DNA of 20,740 nt. Origin: a virus. Positions 4,674 to 11,061 of this stretch are shown one piece after another. Below the pieces are notes generated by a model that worked only from the letters and a program-made list of their open reading frames with translations, made no database searches and was not told the DNA's origin. The position numbers and the translations under genes were made by a program. Location of the stretch: IMG/VR virus record IMGVR_UViG_3300010397_000098, positions 1-20,740 of that record; one strand, written 5' to 3'. How positions within the stretch are numbered: position 1 is the stretch's first letter; each line of letters starts with the position of its first letter.

Positions 4674-6374
4674 TCACGAACGAGGATTGTCCCCGCTGTC
4701 ATCAGGATGGAGCGATGCATCCAGGGCGTCGAGGTCGCGCAGCATCGCCGCTCCCTGCGGATCGCGGTAGCCGCCGAAGCCCCGCTTCATCGCGCTCTTG
4801 AGCAACCCGCCCAACTCCTTCTCGCCCATCCTCTTGTCTTTCGGATCGCACCAGAACTCATCCGACATCCCCACGTTGAACTCCGACAGCATCATGTGAT
4901 CCAGTCCAGGCACCGTGACTTCGACATCGTAGCCAGCCCAGGTGAACTTCCGCTCGCCCCGGAAGTGCATCTTCACCTCGGTGCCGTCGCTGCGAACGTG
5001 CGGGCGCACAATGTGGAACACTCGCTTGCGCAGACCACCCTCAGTGAGTTGGTAGTCGCGGTCCTGAAAGAAGTACGCTATGCGCCTGATATCCACGCCG
5101 AAGGTCGCGGTCATGTCGCCCTTCGACACCGCAACACGCACCATCGACAGCCCAGCGTTCTCCTGCTCGCGCACCGCCAAGCAGAACAAATGCGCCATAT
5201 AAAATTCTGTCTCGACGCCGTGATCGTCCGCCCAGCTCTTGAAGGCGTTGGGGTAGTGCCAGTAGCGTTGCGGAATTTCGAAGGCATTCCAGCGCCGCTT
5301 CTTGCTGCGCCTCTTCGGGACAACCTTGATGTACTCGGTCTTGAGCGAGCGCAGCACGCGCATGCGCTCACCATCCCTGCTGATGTAGACCGCGAACTCG
5401 CACGGCACGCCCCACTTGTAGTGCCGATCCCATGCGCGATCCCACCATAGCGTCAGCTTGTAAACATCACCGGGATCGCCGATCGGCTGCACGTCGGCCG
5501 GCGGTCGCTTGTACTTGTGGAAATACAAAAACCTCGGCACCCAAATGTCGTGTATCTTTTTGCCGTCCACCACGAAGCCCATCTGCTCATGCTTCTCGGT
5601 CAGCGAGTGCGCGCCGAAAGCGATGCAGCCAAACGAAGGGCGCGTCTGCTTGAACCACGTCGGCAGATAGAGGTGCTTGCGTACATCCTCGATCTCTTCC
5701 GGTGTCCACTTCGATGGGATTGCGGGATCATAATTGTGGGTGCCGCTGGTGATGCGCGGCACGATGATCGCACCCAGTTGCCGATAGAGATGGTACGCAC
5801 CACTATCGTGATGCTTCATGCGCTCAAGGTAGACCCAGTAGCGATCGAGTTGGTCGAGGATGCTGTCGCGGAAATTGAACTCGCCCCACATCTCTGACTG
5901 CTTGATCAGTACGTCCTCATCAACGTCGTTTATCCTGTCCACGATGAGTGGATCGTTGTCGATGTTGACGGCCAACGGCTCATCAGCAACGACAGCGATC
6001 GGTGTCGATCCGGCGCGCGGGGCGCGCTCCTGCTTGACCGGCTTCGGCCCCTTCGGCTCCACCCAGACATCCTGGCGCAGCCGCGCCTTCTCGTACCGGC
6101 GCTGATCGGAAGCCGTGGCGCGACGCTCCTTCCGGGTCAGCTTCGCTTCCGGCGTCAGCTCTGTCGCAATCGTCGCGGGGGGATGAGACGACTTCTGCCC
6201 CGCAACGACGGGACTTTCTGGAATTGGTGTCACGATTTCCGGTCTAATCGTGACGGGTATTTCCGGGGGCGGCTGGATCGGGATGATCAGAGGGTTGTCG
6301 CCCCGGCGAAGCAGTCGTCGCACTCGCTTGAACGCAGCTGCGGCTAGCACCCGCAGATTGTCCAGCACCCGCAT
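4674..6374 (-). CDS. large uncharacterised early phage protein, 566 aa
   Basis: The ATG at 6374 follows GAGGAGGG and lies 11 bases after the VRR-NUC gene; an in-frame ATG at 6404 lacks this site. Residues 1-25 are basic (FKRVRRLLRRG) and about 25-130 are proline-, threonine- and charge-rich and probably disordered. From about 150 the protein is folded, rich in Trp, Tyr and His. Segments include FNFRDSILDQLDRYWVYLER, VPRFLYFHKYKRPP, KLTLWWDRAWDRHYKWGVP and a C-terminal beta-like block, RVFHIVRPHV, then KMHFRGERKFTWAGYDVEVT. I see no Walker, polymerase, primase or helicase motif and no membrane segment. It lies between a nuclease and the replication gene, so a DNA-metabolism or host-takeover role is possible. 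Function not recognised. Confidence 0.8.
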   Translation of the reverse strand: MRVLDNLRVLAAAAFKRVRRLLRRGDNPLIIPIQPPPEIPVTIRPEIVTPIPESPVVAGQKSSHPPATIATELTPEAKLTRKERRATASDQRRYEKARLRQDVWVEPKGPKPVKQERAPRAGSTPIAVVADEPLAVNIDNDPLIVDRINDVDEDVLIKQSEMWGEFNFRDSILDQLDRYWVYLERMKHHDSGAYHLYRQLGAIIVPRITSGTHNYDPAIPSKWTPEEIEDVRKHLYLPTWFKQTRPSFGCIAFGAHSLTEKHEQMGFVVDGKKIHDIWVPRFLYFHKYKRPPADVQPIGDPGDVYKLTLWWDRAWDRHYKWGVPCEFAVYISRDGERMRVLRSLKTEYIKVVPKRRSKKRRWNAFEIPQRYWHYPNAFKSWADDHGVETEFYMAHLFCLAVREQENAGLSMVRVAVSKGDMTATFGVDIRRIAYFFQDRDYQLTEGGLRKRVFHIVRPHVRSDGTEVKMHFRGERKFTWAGYDVEVTVPGLDHMMLSEFNVGMSDEFWCDPKDKRMGEKELGGLLKSAMKRGFGGYRDPQGAAMLRDLDALDASLHPDDSGDNPRS

Positions 6375-6385
6375 GTTGCCCTCCT

Positions 6386-6754
6386 CTATCGAATAGCGCC
6401 CCAAGCCTCTAGGACGGCCAGGGCCGCGTCCAGGCCGTAGGCCGTCGCAACCGTCGCCCCCGACGCCCGCAGCTGCTCCTGGCGCTCGCGCTGGGCCGGG
6501 GAGAGCCTTCCAATCTCGGTCTTCAATTCCAGTTCGTAGTAGCGACCATCCGGGCCGACAGCATTGATATCGCCGACGCCGGCAGTCATGCCCTGCGCCT
6601 TCAACTCACCGCCCATCCGCAGCGACCGCTTGGCCGCATTGGGCGTCGACCAGAACCGCCACCCGGCGACCTTGCGGTAGGCAATGTGCTCGAATACTGC
6701 GCGCTGGATCGCGGCCTCGGGTTGCTGCCGGCGCTTGCGGATAAGCCGCCTCAC
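6386..6754 (-). CDS. VRR-NUC domain nuclease (PD-(D/E)XK superfamily)
   Basis: This is a small single-domain nuclease of the VRR-NUC type, a family linked to phage recombination and structure-specific cleavage. The signature is visible: an N-terminal helix (EAAIQRAVFEHIAYRK), WRFWSTPNAAKRS, then GMTAGVGDINAVGPDGRYYE followed by LELKTEIGRLSPAQRERQEQ. GD is the catalytic Asp and the E-x-K lies in ELKTE. It ends with ATAYGLDAALAVLEAWG, as usual for the family. I prefer the GTG at 6754, which overlaps the previous stop as GTGA; an in-frame ATG at 6772 (overlap 22 bp) is the alternative and adds six residues. It is the second gene of the leftward early operon, next to replication functions. Confidence 0.85.
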   Translation of the reverse strand: MRRLIRKRRQQPEAAIQRAVFEHIAYRKVAGWRFWSTPNAAKRSLRMGGELKAQGMTAGVGDINAVGPDGRYYELELKTEIGRLSPAQRERQEQLRASGATVATAYGLDAALAVLEAWGAIR

Positions 6755-7002
6755 GGCTCGGTGACACCCCATAATTCCGGCAGCGCCTTGTAACCCTTCT
6801 CCTCCAGAGCGGCCTTCATCACCGGATAGGTCTTGGACGGGAACCGCCCGGTGTCATGTTGCCAATTGTGGAGATGGTTGGTCTTGCGTCCGGTGAGCTT
6901 CGCCACCTTACCGGGGCCGCCGAGGGCGTTGATCACCGCCTCCATTGTTTTGCAGATACGACTTACCGCCTCTTCGCGGTTGCGATGACGAGCAGCTGGC
7001 AT
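6751..7002 (-). CDS. Cro-like helix-turn-helix regulator, 83 aa
   Basis: This is the first gene of the leftward early operon. Residues about 19-78 (MEAVINALGGPGKVAKLTGR, then LHNWQHDTGRFPSKTYPVMK and ALEEKGYKALPELWGV) follow the Cro / YdaS-like pattern: LGG, a short helix-turn-helix that begins with KVAKLTG, a 'W' in the recognition helix, then 'FP...Y' and a helix. It should bind DNA as a dimer. The operator-like dyad at 7011-7022 lies only nine bases upstream of its start, between the two divergent promoters, so autoregulation and repression of the rightward operon are likely. ATG at 7002 is chosen because of the promoter and leader spacing; an internal ATG at residue 20 would leave the HTH intact. 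Confidence 0.8.
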   Translation of the reverse strand: MPAARHRNREEAVSRICKTMEAVINALGGPGKVAKLTGRKTNHLHNWQHDTGRFPSKTYPVMKAALEEKGYKALPELWGVTEP

Positions 7003-7005
7003 GGG

Positions 7006-7033
7006 TTGACACCTGTTCAGGTTTCCTTACGCT
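7006..7033 (+). promoter_or_regulatory. rightward early promoter
   Basis: A consensus -35 box TTGACA (7006-7011) is followed 16 bases later by TACGCT (7028-7033), a weak -10. The -35 is perfect, the -10 matches three of six, and it lies about 40 bases upstream of the exonuclease start. The operator dyad sits inside it. Confidence 0.5.
7008..7025. promoter_or_regulatory. operator dyad in the divergent early control region
   Basis: ACCTG-TT-CAGGT (7011-7022) is a perfect five-base dyad. With flanks it extends to eight-base half-sites matching at seven positions (GACACCTG / CAGGTTTC). It overlaps the rightward -35 box and the leader of the Cro-like gene, the expected place for a Cro or repressor site. 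Confidence 0.55.
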
Positions 7034-7040
7034 GTTCTCC

Positions 7041-7069
7041 CATATATCGTTTTTGAACCCCGGAGACAA
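7041..7069 (-). promoter_or_regulatory. leftward early promoter for the Cro-like gene and replication operon
   Basis: On the minus strand TTGTCT (7069-7064) and TATATG (7046-7041) are separated by exactly 17 bases, each matching four of six consensus positions. The transcript would start near 7034 and run through the operator dyad before the ATG at 7002. Confidence 0.5.
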
Positions 7070-7070
7070 C

Positions 7071-7865
7071 ATGGCCCTGAATGCAGACCAGCTGGCGCAG
7101 CGCGCCGGCAAGATCGGAGCATCCGACATCGGCATCATCGTCAGCGGCGATGTGATCAAGATCGACAAGCTCTGGCGCGAGAAGATCGGCGACCAAGAAC
7201 CCGACGATCTCAGCCGCAAGTGGGCAGTCTATCGCGGTACGCACACCGAGCAGATGCACCTGAACTGGATCGAGGAGGTAGAGCGTCAATCCATCACTCG
7301 CCGAGGCGATAGTGTCACCCACTATCGCTACGAGTGGGCCTGCTGCACGCTCGATGGCTGGATCGATGATCTACAGTGCCCGATCGAGGTGAAGTGGACG
7401 AACGGCAACGAGCCGGTCGATCCGGTCATCATCGAGAGATACACGCCGCAGTGCCAGTGGCAGATGGAGATAACCGGCGCGGATCAGTGTGTGCTGTCGG
7501 TCGTCATGGGGGCCGATGAACCCATCCTGAATATCATTAAGCGCGATGCCGACTACGCTGGCCTACTGTTGGAACGCGGCTGGAATTTCATCCAGCATGT
7601 TCGCAATCGCACGCCGCCGGTCAATCTACCGGAGGTGCCGGTGCCGGTCGACGCGACCAAGATCATCGACATGACCGGCAACAATGAATGGGCGAACCAA
7701 GCCGGCATCTGGCTCGATCTTCGCGACAGCGCAGCCGCGTATGACGACGCGGCGAAGATACTCAAATCACTGGTGCCACCCGACGCGAAGAAATGCTTCG
7801 GCCACGGCACCGTGATCACCCGCAGCAAGCTCGGTTATCTATCACTGAGGGAATTGAGAGAATGA
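7071..7865 (+). CDS. YqaJ-family (lambda exonuclease-like) viral recombinase nuclease, 264 aa
   Basis: This is probably a 5'-3' exonuclease that resects double-stranded ends for single-strand annealing recombination with the protein encoded two genes downstream. Family features: GKIGASDIGIIVSGD near the N-terminus (residues 13-27), YRGTHTEQMHLNWIEE with Glu60, then LDGWIDDLQCPIEVKW with Asp95, Glu106 and Lys108 as the PD-(D/E)XK site, and the helix PQCQWQMEITGADQCVL with the conserved Gln131. The length is close to the family norm. ATG at 7071 is preceded by GGAG (7062-7065); longer in-frame extension to 6945 would run through the divergent control region and is rejected. The stop overlaps the next ATG (ATGA). 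Confidence 0.9.
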   Translation: MALNADQLAQRAGKIGASDIGIIVSGDVIKIDKLWREKIGDQEPDDLSRKWAVYRGTHTEQMHLNWIEEVERQSITRRGDSVTHYRYEWACCTLDGWIDDLQCPIEVKWTNGNEPVDPVIIERYTPQCQWQMEITGADQCVLSVVMGADEPILNIIKRDADYAGLLLERGWNFIQHVRNRTPPVNLPEVPVPVDATKIIDMTGNNEWANQAGIWLDLRDSAAAYDDAAKILKSLVPPDAKKCFGHGTVITRSKLGYLSLRELRE

Positions 7866-8137
7866 TTGAGATACCGGGCTTTGCGCCGAGCCGGCGTGTG
7901 GAGAAGACCGACGACGGTTATGTCGTCCATGTGCGCCCGCCGCCAATGATTGGCGATTTTCCTGAAGTCAGCGTGCAGCTGACCGAGGATCAGTACGAAC
8001 GCTATCAATGGTGGCGCAGAGGCAAACTCATTCAGGAGGCGTTGCCCGATCTGTCAGTCGACCAGCGCGAGATGCTGATGACCGGATTGTGCAATGAGGA
8101 CTTTCTTCGCATCGCCCATGACCCAGAGGAGGATTGA
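7862..8137 (+). CDS. small conserved phage protein in the recombination operon, 91 aa
   Basis: This 91-residue protein sits between the exonuclease (ATGA overlap) and the annealing protein, whose ATG follows its TGA directly. The sequence VSVQLTEDQYERYQWWRRGK and IQEALPDLSVDQREMLMTGL resembles the small 'LS...RE.LmtG' proteins seen in many phages, whose role is unknown to me. The C-terminus (NEDFLRIAHDPEED) is acidic. No membrane segment, no catalytic motif. Co-transcription suggests a recombination accessory or an independent early protein. The GAGGAGG near its stop serves the next gene. Confidence 0.78.
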   Translation: MIEIPGFAPSRRVEKTDDGYVVHVRPPPMIGDFPEVSVQLTEDQYERYQWWRRGKLIQEALPDLSVDQREMLMTGLCNEDFLRIAHDPEED

Positions 8138-8935
8138 ATGACCGTACCGCAGAAGAAACCCGAAGTGAACCCTGCCGACGTGATGGAGGGGTTGATCATC
8201 AGGGGTGACCTTGAAGGCCTCACACCAGAACAGCGCGTCGTCTACTACAACAGGGTTTGCGACAGCATCGGTGTCAATCCGCTGACACAGCCGTTTCAGT
8301 ATTTGAAACTGCAGGGGAAGCTCATCCTGTACGCGACGCGCGCATGCGCCGATCAGCTGCGCAAGCTCCATGGCATCAACATCGAGATCGTGTCGCAGGA
8401 CATCAGCGATGGCTTGTTGAGCATCCACGCCCGCGCCAAGGACAGCACCGGGCGCGTGGACGAAGACCTCGGCGTCGTGCCTTTCCCAGATACGTTGCGC
8501 GGTGATGTACGCGCCAACACGATCTTGCGCGCGGTGACAAAAGCAAAAAGGAGGGTGACGCTTTCGATCAGCGGCTTGGGCTATCTCGATGAAACGGAGG
8601 CCGAGGACATCCCTGGCGCTGAGAAGGTGCCACCCAAGCTCGCACCTGATGTCATGCGCCCTGTCGAGTTTGATCCCGAGACAGGAGAGATCAATTCTGC
8701 CGCAGGAGAAAATAACATCGCTGCGGTGGACGCCGCCCCGTCTGCTGGCACCCCCTTGGGCGGGGCGGCGCTTTCCCTCTTGGACATGGCGCGCGAGGCC
8801 GCGCGACATGGCGAGGAACCGTTTCGCACGTTCTGGAAGCACCGCTCACGCGAGGAACGCGAGCAGATAACGGCGATTGGAAAAGAGTTGTCGGAACTCA
8901 GGGACGCAGCAGCAAAGGAGGCAGGACATGGCTGA
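8138..8935 (+). CDS. putative single-strand annealing / recombination protein (RecT/Bet-like), 265 aa
   Basis: Residues about 20-160 belong to a widespread phage family with DLEGLTPEQRVVYYNRVCDS, IGVNPLTQPFQYLKL, YATRACADQLRKLHGI and ANTILRAVTKAKRRVTLSIS, then GLGYLDETEAEDIP. The order 'c...G.nPl...ifQy...g...ly.t......lr...gi' recalls RecT and Bet annealing proteins but is far from them, so the assignment rests mainly on the YqaJ nuclease two genes upstream, the normal exonuclease/annealer pairing. The last 100 residues are Ala-, Pro- and charge-rich with a helical end (REEREQITAIGKELSELRDA), suited to protein contacts. ATG at 8138 directly follows the previous stop, with GAGGAGG upstream. 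The end overlaps the next gene by 8 bp. Confidence 0.75.
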   Translation: MTVPQKKPEVNPADVMEGLIIRGDLEGLTPEQRVVYYNRVCDSIGVNPLTQPFQYLKLQGKLILYATRACADQLRKLHGINIEIVSQDISDGLLSIHARAKDSTGRVDEDLGVVPFPDTLRGDVRANTILRAVTKAKRRVTLSISGLGYLDETEAEDIPGAEKVPPKLAPDVMRPVEFDPETGEINSAAGENNIAAVDAAPSAGTPLGGAALSLLDMAREAARHGEEPFRTFWKHRSREEREQITAIGKELSELRDAAAKEAGHG

Positions 8936-9245
8936 CAGATTGACGGAGCTTGTGTTGGGATTGCAGCGGATGGCCGAGAACGCCCGCATCCGGGGCGACG
9001 ACCTACGGTACACGCAGCAGCAGGAAACCTACGAGCACATTGCGTGGCTCGATCAGCAGCTGAACATGGTTGAAAAGGTGCGTGCCGTTTTCTTGGAGGA
9101 GAGAAAAAAGTTTATGCCGATCGAACGCGAGCGTGTTCATCAGCTACAACAGGACGCGCAAGCCACACCGGAAAAGATGCCTCGCGTCGTGGCGCAGGGG
9201 CCGCTGCCCGACCATCTGCGCATCAAGGAAGGTACGGGTAAATAA
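8928..9245 (+). CDS. helical/coiled-coil hypothetical protein, 105 aa
   Basis: This is the last gene of the rightward operon. The ATG at 8928 has a strong AAGGAGG site (8915-8921) and overlaps the annealing gene by 8 bp; an in-frame ATG at 8877 is rejected for lack of a site. The protein is nearly all helical and charged (LTELVLGLQRMAENARIR, LDQQLNMVEKVRAVFLEERK, IERERVHQLQQDA) with heptad-like leucines, then a flexible tail (PRVVAQGPLPDHLRIKE). A Gam-like or SSB-like helper is imaginable given the operon, but I do not recognise the family. Its last 23 bases overlap the end of the convergent endolysin gene. Confidence 0.75.
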   Translation: MADRLTELVLGLQRMAENARIRGDDLRYTQQQETYEHIAWLDQQLNMVEKVRAVFLEERKKFMPIERERVHQLQQDAQATPEKMPRVVAQGPLPDHLRIKEGTGK

Positions 9246-10206
9246 CCTCGATCTCGTCGTCGGTTTCTATACCGAGATTGTCCATCAGACCGGGTGAGAG
9301 ATCAGCAGCTCGCCCGGTCTGTTCTTCGTGTGGACCCCAGTCAGCAACGTGCGCGAGCCGCGCAATGCCGGTCTTCTTCGCGGTGACCAGCGCCATCTGT
9401 GGACCTCGTAACATTTCTTTGGGCGTGACCGAATAGTCCCACCGACACGCAAGAAAAAAAACGCCAGGGTCTAATCGCCTTGCCATCCCCGTCGTGCCGA
9501 TCGGTTGTTGTGGGAGCATGAGCCAGGGACACTCTTCCGGTTCATACCACATAGCGAGGCCTTCCGAGGGAGATACTCCGGTATCGTCGGGGCCGCCAAA
9601 CCAGCTGCACGTTCCTTCTGCATAGAACAGCACATCACCCGGCGGCTCCGGTTCCGGTCCTGGCGTTGGCTGTTCGTCACCAGCGAGCGCGCCAGCGATT
9701 GCGGAACAGATGCCGCCAAAGTGCGCCCGATAAGCGTCGCAGTCCATTTTTGCGTTGACGAAACAAGTTTCGATGAGGCACGCGGGCTTTGCCGTTCCGT
9801 TGAGAAACGCCAGTGAGCTGGTGTGCTTCACCCCACGATTTTTCAGTCCAGAAGCGGTACATACCGGCCCCACGATCGAGTTAGCTATCTTCTTGCCGCT
9901 GTCGCTAGTGTACCAACACTCATGGCCTCGGCCATCGGTGGTGGTCCCATTGCTATTGAAGTGTACAGAGATGTCGGCGTCCCTCGATTGCTGATTATGC
10001 CAGTCCACTATTCGATCGAGGTTATCGCTCTGCGATTTGCTCACAGTGTCTTCGTAGGTCACCACCTCGACGCCGAGCTTGCGTAATTCAATCGCCGTCT
10101 GATCGACCACTCGGACAGCCTCGGTGTGCTCATGCAGTCCCCACGGGGATGGTCCTACGGCACCGGAAATATATTTCCCGTGACCGCTGCTCATCGCGAT
10201 CTTCAT
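9223..10206 (-). CDS. endolysin: Amidase_3 N-acetylmuramoyl-L-alanine amidase fused to an RlpA-like (DPBB) domain, 327 aa
   Basis: It probably cuts peptidoglycan at host lysis. Residues 1-178 match Amidase_3: SSGHGK with zinc ligand His9, a ligand Glu at 26 or 29 (HEHTEAVRVV), His82 in DISVHFNSNG and catalytic Glu146 in CLIETCFVN. A proline-rich linker (PTPGPEPEPPG, 181-191) leads to a second domain (about 193-327) with CSWFGGPDDTGVSP, ARRLDPGVFFLACRWDY and ADWGPHEEQTGRAADLSPGL, which looks like a double-psi beta barrel of the RlpA / lytic-transglycosylase type. There is no signal peptide, so release needs a holin. It is last in the late operon, linked by ATGA to the 110-residue membrane protein. 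The fusion is unusual; the barrel could bind or cut glycan. Confidence 0.88.
   Translation of the reverse strand: MKIAMSSGHGKYISGAVGPSPWGLHEHTEAVRVVDQTAIELRKLGVEVVTYEDTVSKSQSDNLDRIVDWHNQQSRDADISVHFNSNGTTTDGRGHECWYTSDSGKKIANSIVGPVCTASGLKNRGVKHTSSLAFLNGTAKPACLIETCFVNAKMDCDAYRAHFGGICSAIAGALAGDEQPTPGPEPEPPGDVLFYAEGTCSWFGGPDDTGVSPSEGLAMWYEPEECPWLMLPQQPIGTTGMARRLDPGVFFLACRWDYSVTPKEMLRGPQMALVTAKKTGIARLAHVADWGPHEEQTGRAADLSPGLMDNLGIETDDEIEVIYPYLP
9286..9328 (+). terminator. terminator-like hairpin of the rightward operon, inside the endolysin gene
   Basis: CAGACCGGGTGAG (9286-9298) pairs with CTCGCCCGGTCTG (9309-9321) over 13 positions with a single G-T pair and a 10-base loop. It is followed by TTCTTCG on the plus strand only. 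It lies 41 bases past the stop of the last rightward gene. It also encodes part of the endolysin C-terminal domain on the other strand. Confidence 0.55.
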
Positions 10207-10535
10207 TTTGCTTCCTCACAGGTTGGAGGTGTCCAAGCGAGCGCATACTTGCGCGCCCTGGCGTGAGCATTGAGCGCGTTTGTCACGCCCACCTGGGCGC
10301 GCTTTGGTTGTTGCGTTTCGGGATCGCGTTGCCAGATGTCAAACAGATGTGCGACCGCATCCTCCAAACCTTTATCGATGCCCTTGAGCGAGATTTCGCG
10401 CACACGTTCCCGCTCGGTCGCGTCAAAGCAGTCAAACGCCACCCTGGACTGCGCCTCCAGCACAGCAAGCAGGATCAGTGTCAGGATGATGGTGATCAGA
10501 CCAACCGCGAGCGCGATCCATCGCTGACGGGTCAT
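10203..10535 (-). CDS. membrane-anchored lysis-region protein, 110 aa (spanin- or holin-associated?)
   Basis: One N-terminal transmembrane segment (WIALAVGLITIILTLILLAV, about 6-25) follows a short basic tail (MTRQR), so the remaining ~80 residues should face the periplasm. That part is charged and helical (DATERERVREISLKGIDKGL, AHLFDIWQRDPETQQPKRAQ) and ends TPPTCEEAK. The topology fits an Rz-type inner-membrane spanin subunit. No overlapping Rz1 lipoprotein with a lipobox was found, so this stays a guess. The ATG overlaps the upstream stop and its own stop overlaps the endolysin start, both as ATGA, placing it firmly in the lysis cassette. Confidence 0.75.
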   Translation of the reverse strand: MTRQRWIALAVGLITIILTLILLAVLEAQSRVAFDCFDATERERVREISLKGIDKGLEDAVAHLFDIWQRDPETQQPKRAQVGVTNALNAHARARKYALAWTPPTCEEAK

Positions 10536-10756
10536 TTGTTATCCGGCGTTGGACAATATTGCATCGCCTTGTCAACGACCCGCTCCCACAAGGCTTGATT
10601 GTCGGCAAACCGCTCGGACTGCTTGATCTGCAACCAAGTCGTAGCGCCGATATAGAACAGATTGAACACCACCAAGGCCAGGATCACAGGCGTCGAGGCT
10701 AGCGAGCCGATCAATGATCGCGCGGTACTGCCTGCTTCCTCGGTGATGCCAGTCAT
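10532..10756 (-). CDS. holin-like single-pass membrane protein, 74 aa
   Basis: A 74-residue protein with one strong hydrophobic helix (PVILALVVFNLFYIGATTWL, about 23-42), a polar N-terminus (TGITEEAGSTARSL) and a charged C-terminal tail (KQSERFADNQALWERVVDKA). The size, single membrane helix and position two genes before the endolysin fit a class III-like holin or a membrane lysis regulator. I choose the ATG at 10756, which overlaps the upstream stop as TGATG; a GTG one codon earlier is possible. Without functional data it cannot be separated from other small phage membrane proteins. Confidence 0.72.
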   Translation of the reverse strand: MTGITEEAGSTARSLIGSLASTPVILALVVFNLFYIGATTWLQIKQSERFADNQALWERVVDKAMQYCPTPDNK

Positions 10757-11049
10757 CACATCAACCGATTGATGGTCGTCTCGACCGCAGACTGCAGGTT
10801 AGTATCGGTAATGGCAGCACCATCCTGCTGCACCTTGGGGTCCATTACGACCGGCGGTGTCAGCGTTTGTGCGGCATGATCCGGGCTTTCCGTCGTGTTC
10901 TGCGCCCAGCGGATGCGCGTCGAATGTGCGGGCGTGTTTATTGCCTCGTTGAAGATGAAGTCGGCATATCGCAGACATGCCACCTTCACACGGTTGACAA
11001 AATCCACATCCGCCATCAGTGCAGCTGACGCTGTATAGGTGAGTGCCAT
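10756..11049 (-). CDS. conserved hypothetical phage protein, 97 aa
   Basis: This soluble 97-residue protein begins MALTYTASAALMADVDFVNR and contains VKVACLRYADFIFNEAINTP, AHSTRIRWAQ and the ending DTNLQSAVETTINRLM. Proteins of this pattern (Ala-rich start, 'R.RvKva....a.....e', 'h..R..wa', C-terminal 'D..lq..v') recur between tail and lysis genes of phages; their role is unknown. It has a GAGAGG site upstream, lies 12 bases from the tail fibre gene, and overlaps the holin-like gene by one base (TGATG). A virion-associated or assembly role is possible. Confidence 0.78.
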   Translation of the reverse strand: MALTYTASAALMADVDFVNRVKVACLRYADFIFNEAINTPAHSTRIRWAQNTTESPDHAAQTLTPPVVMDPKVQQDGAAITDTNLQSAVETTINRLM

Positions 11050-11061
11050 TTTAGAACCTCT

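Noticed and set aside
4707-5450. 247-codon plus-strand frame opposite the 566-aa gene
   Set aside because: His/Ala/Arg-rich antisense product; the minus-strand gene has a strong ribosome binding site and balanced composition.
6945-7070. Extended N-terminus for the exonuclease, starting at 6945
   Set aside because: The extension would cross the divergent promoters and the start of the Cro-like gene; ATG 7071 has GGAG in place and begins just before the family's first conserved motif.
10757-10759. GTG start one codon upstream of the holin-like ATG
   Set aside because: The ATG at 10756 gives the TGATG overlap repeated through this operon, so it is preferred; the difference is one residue.
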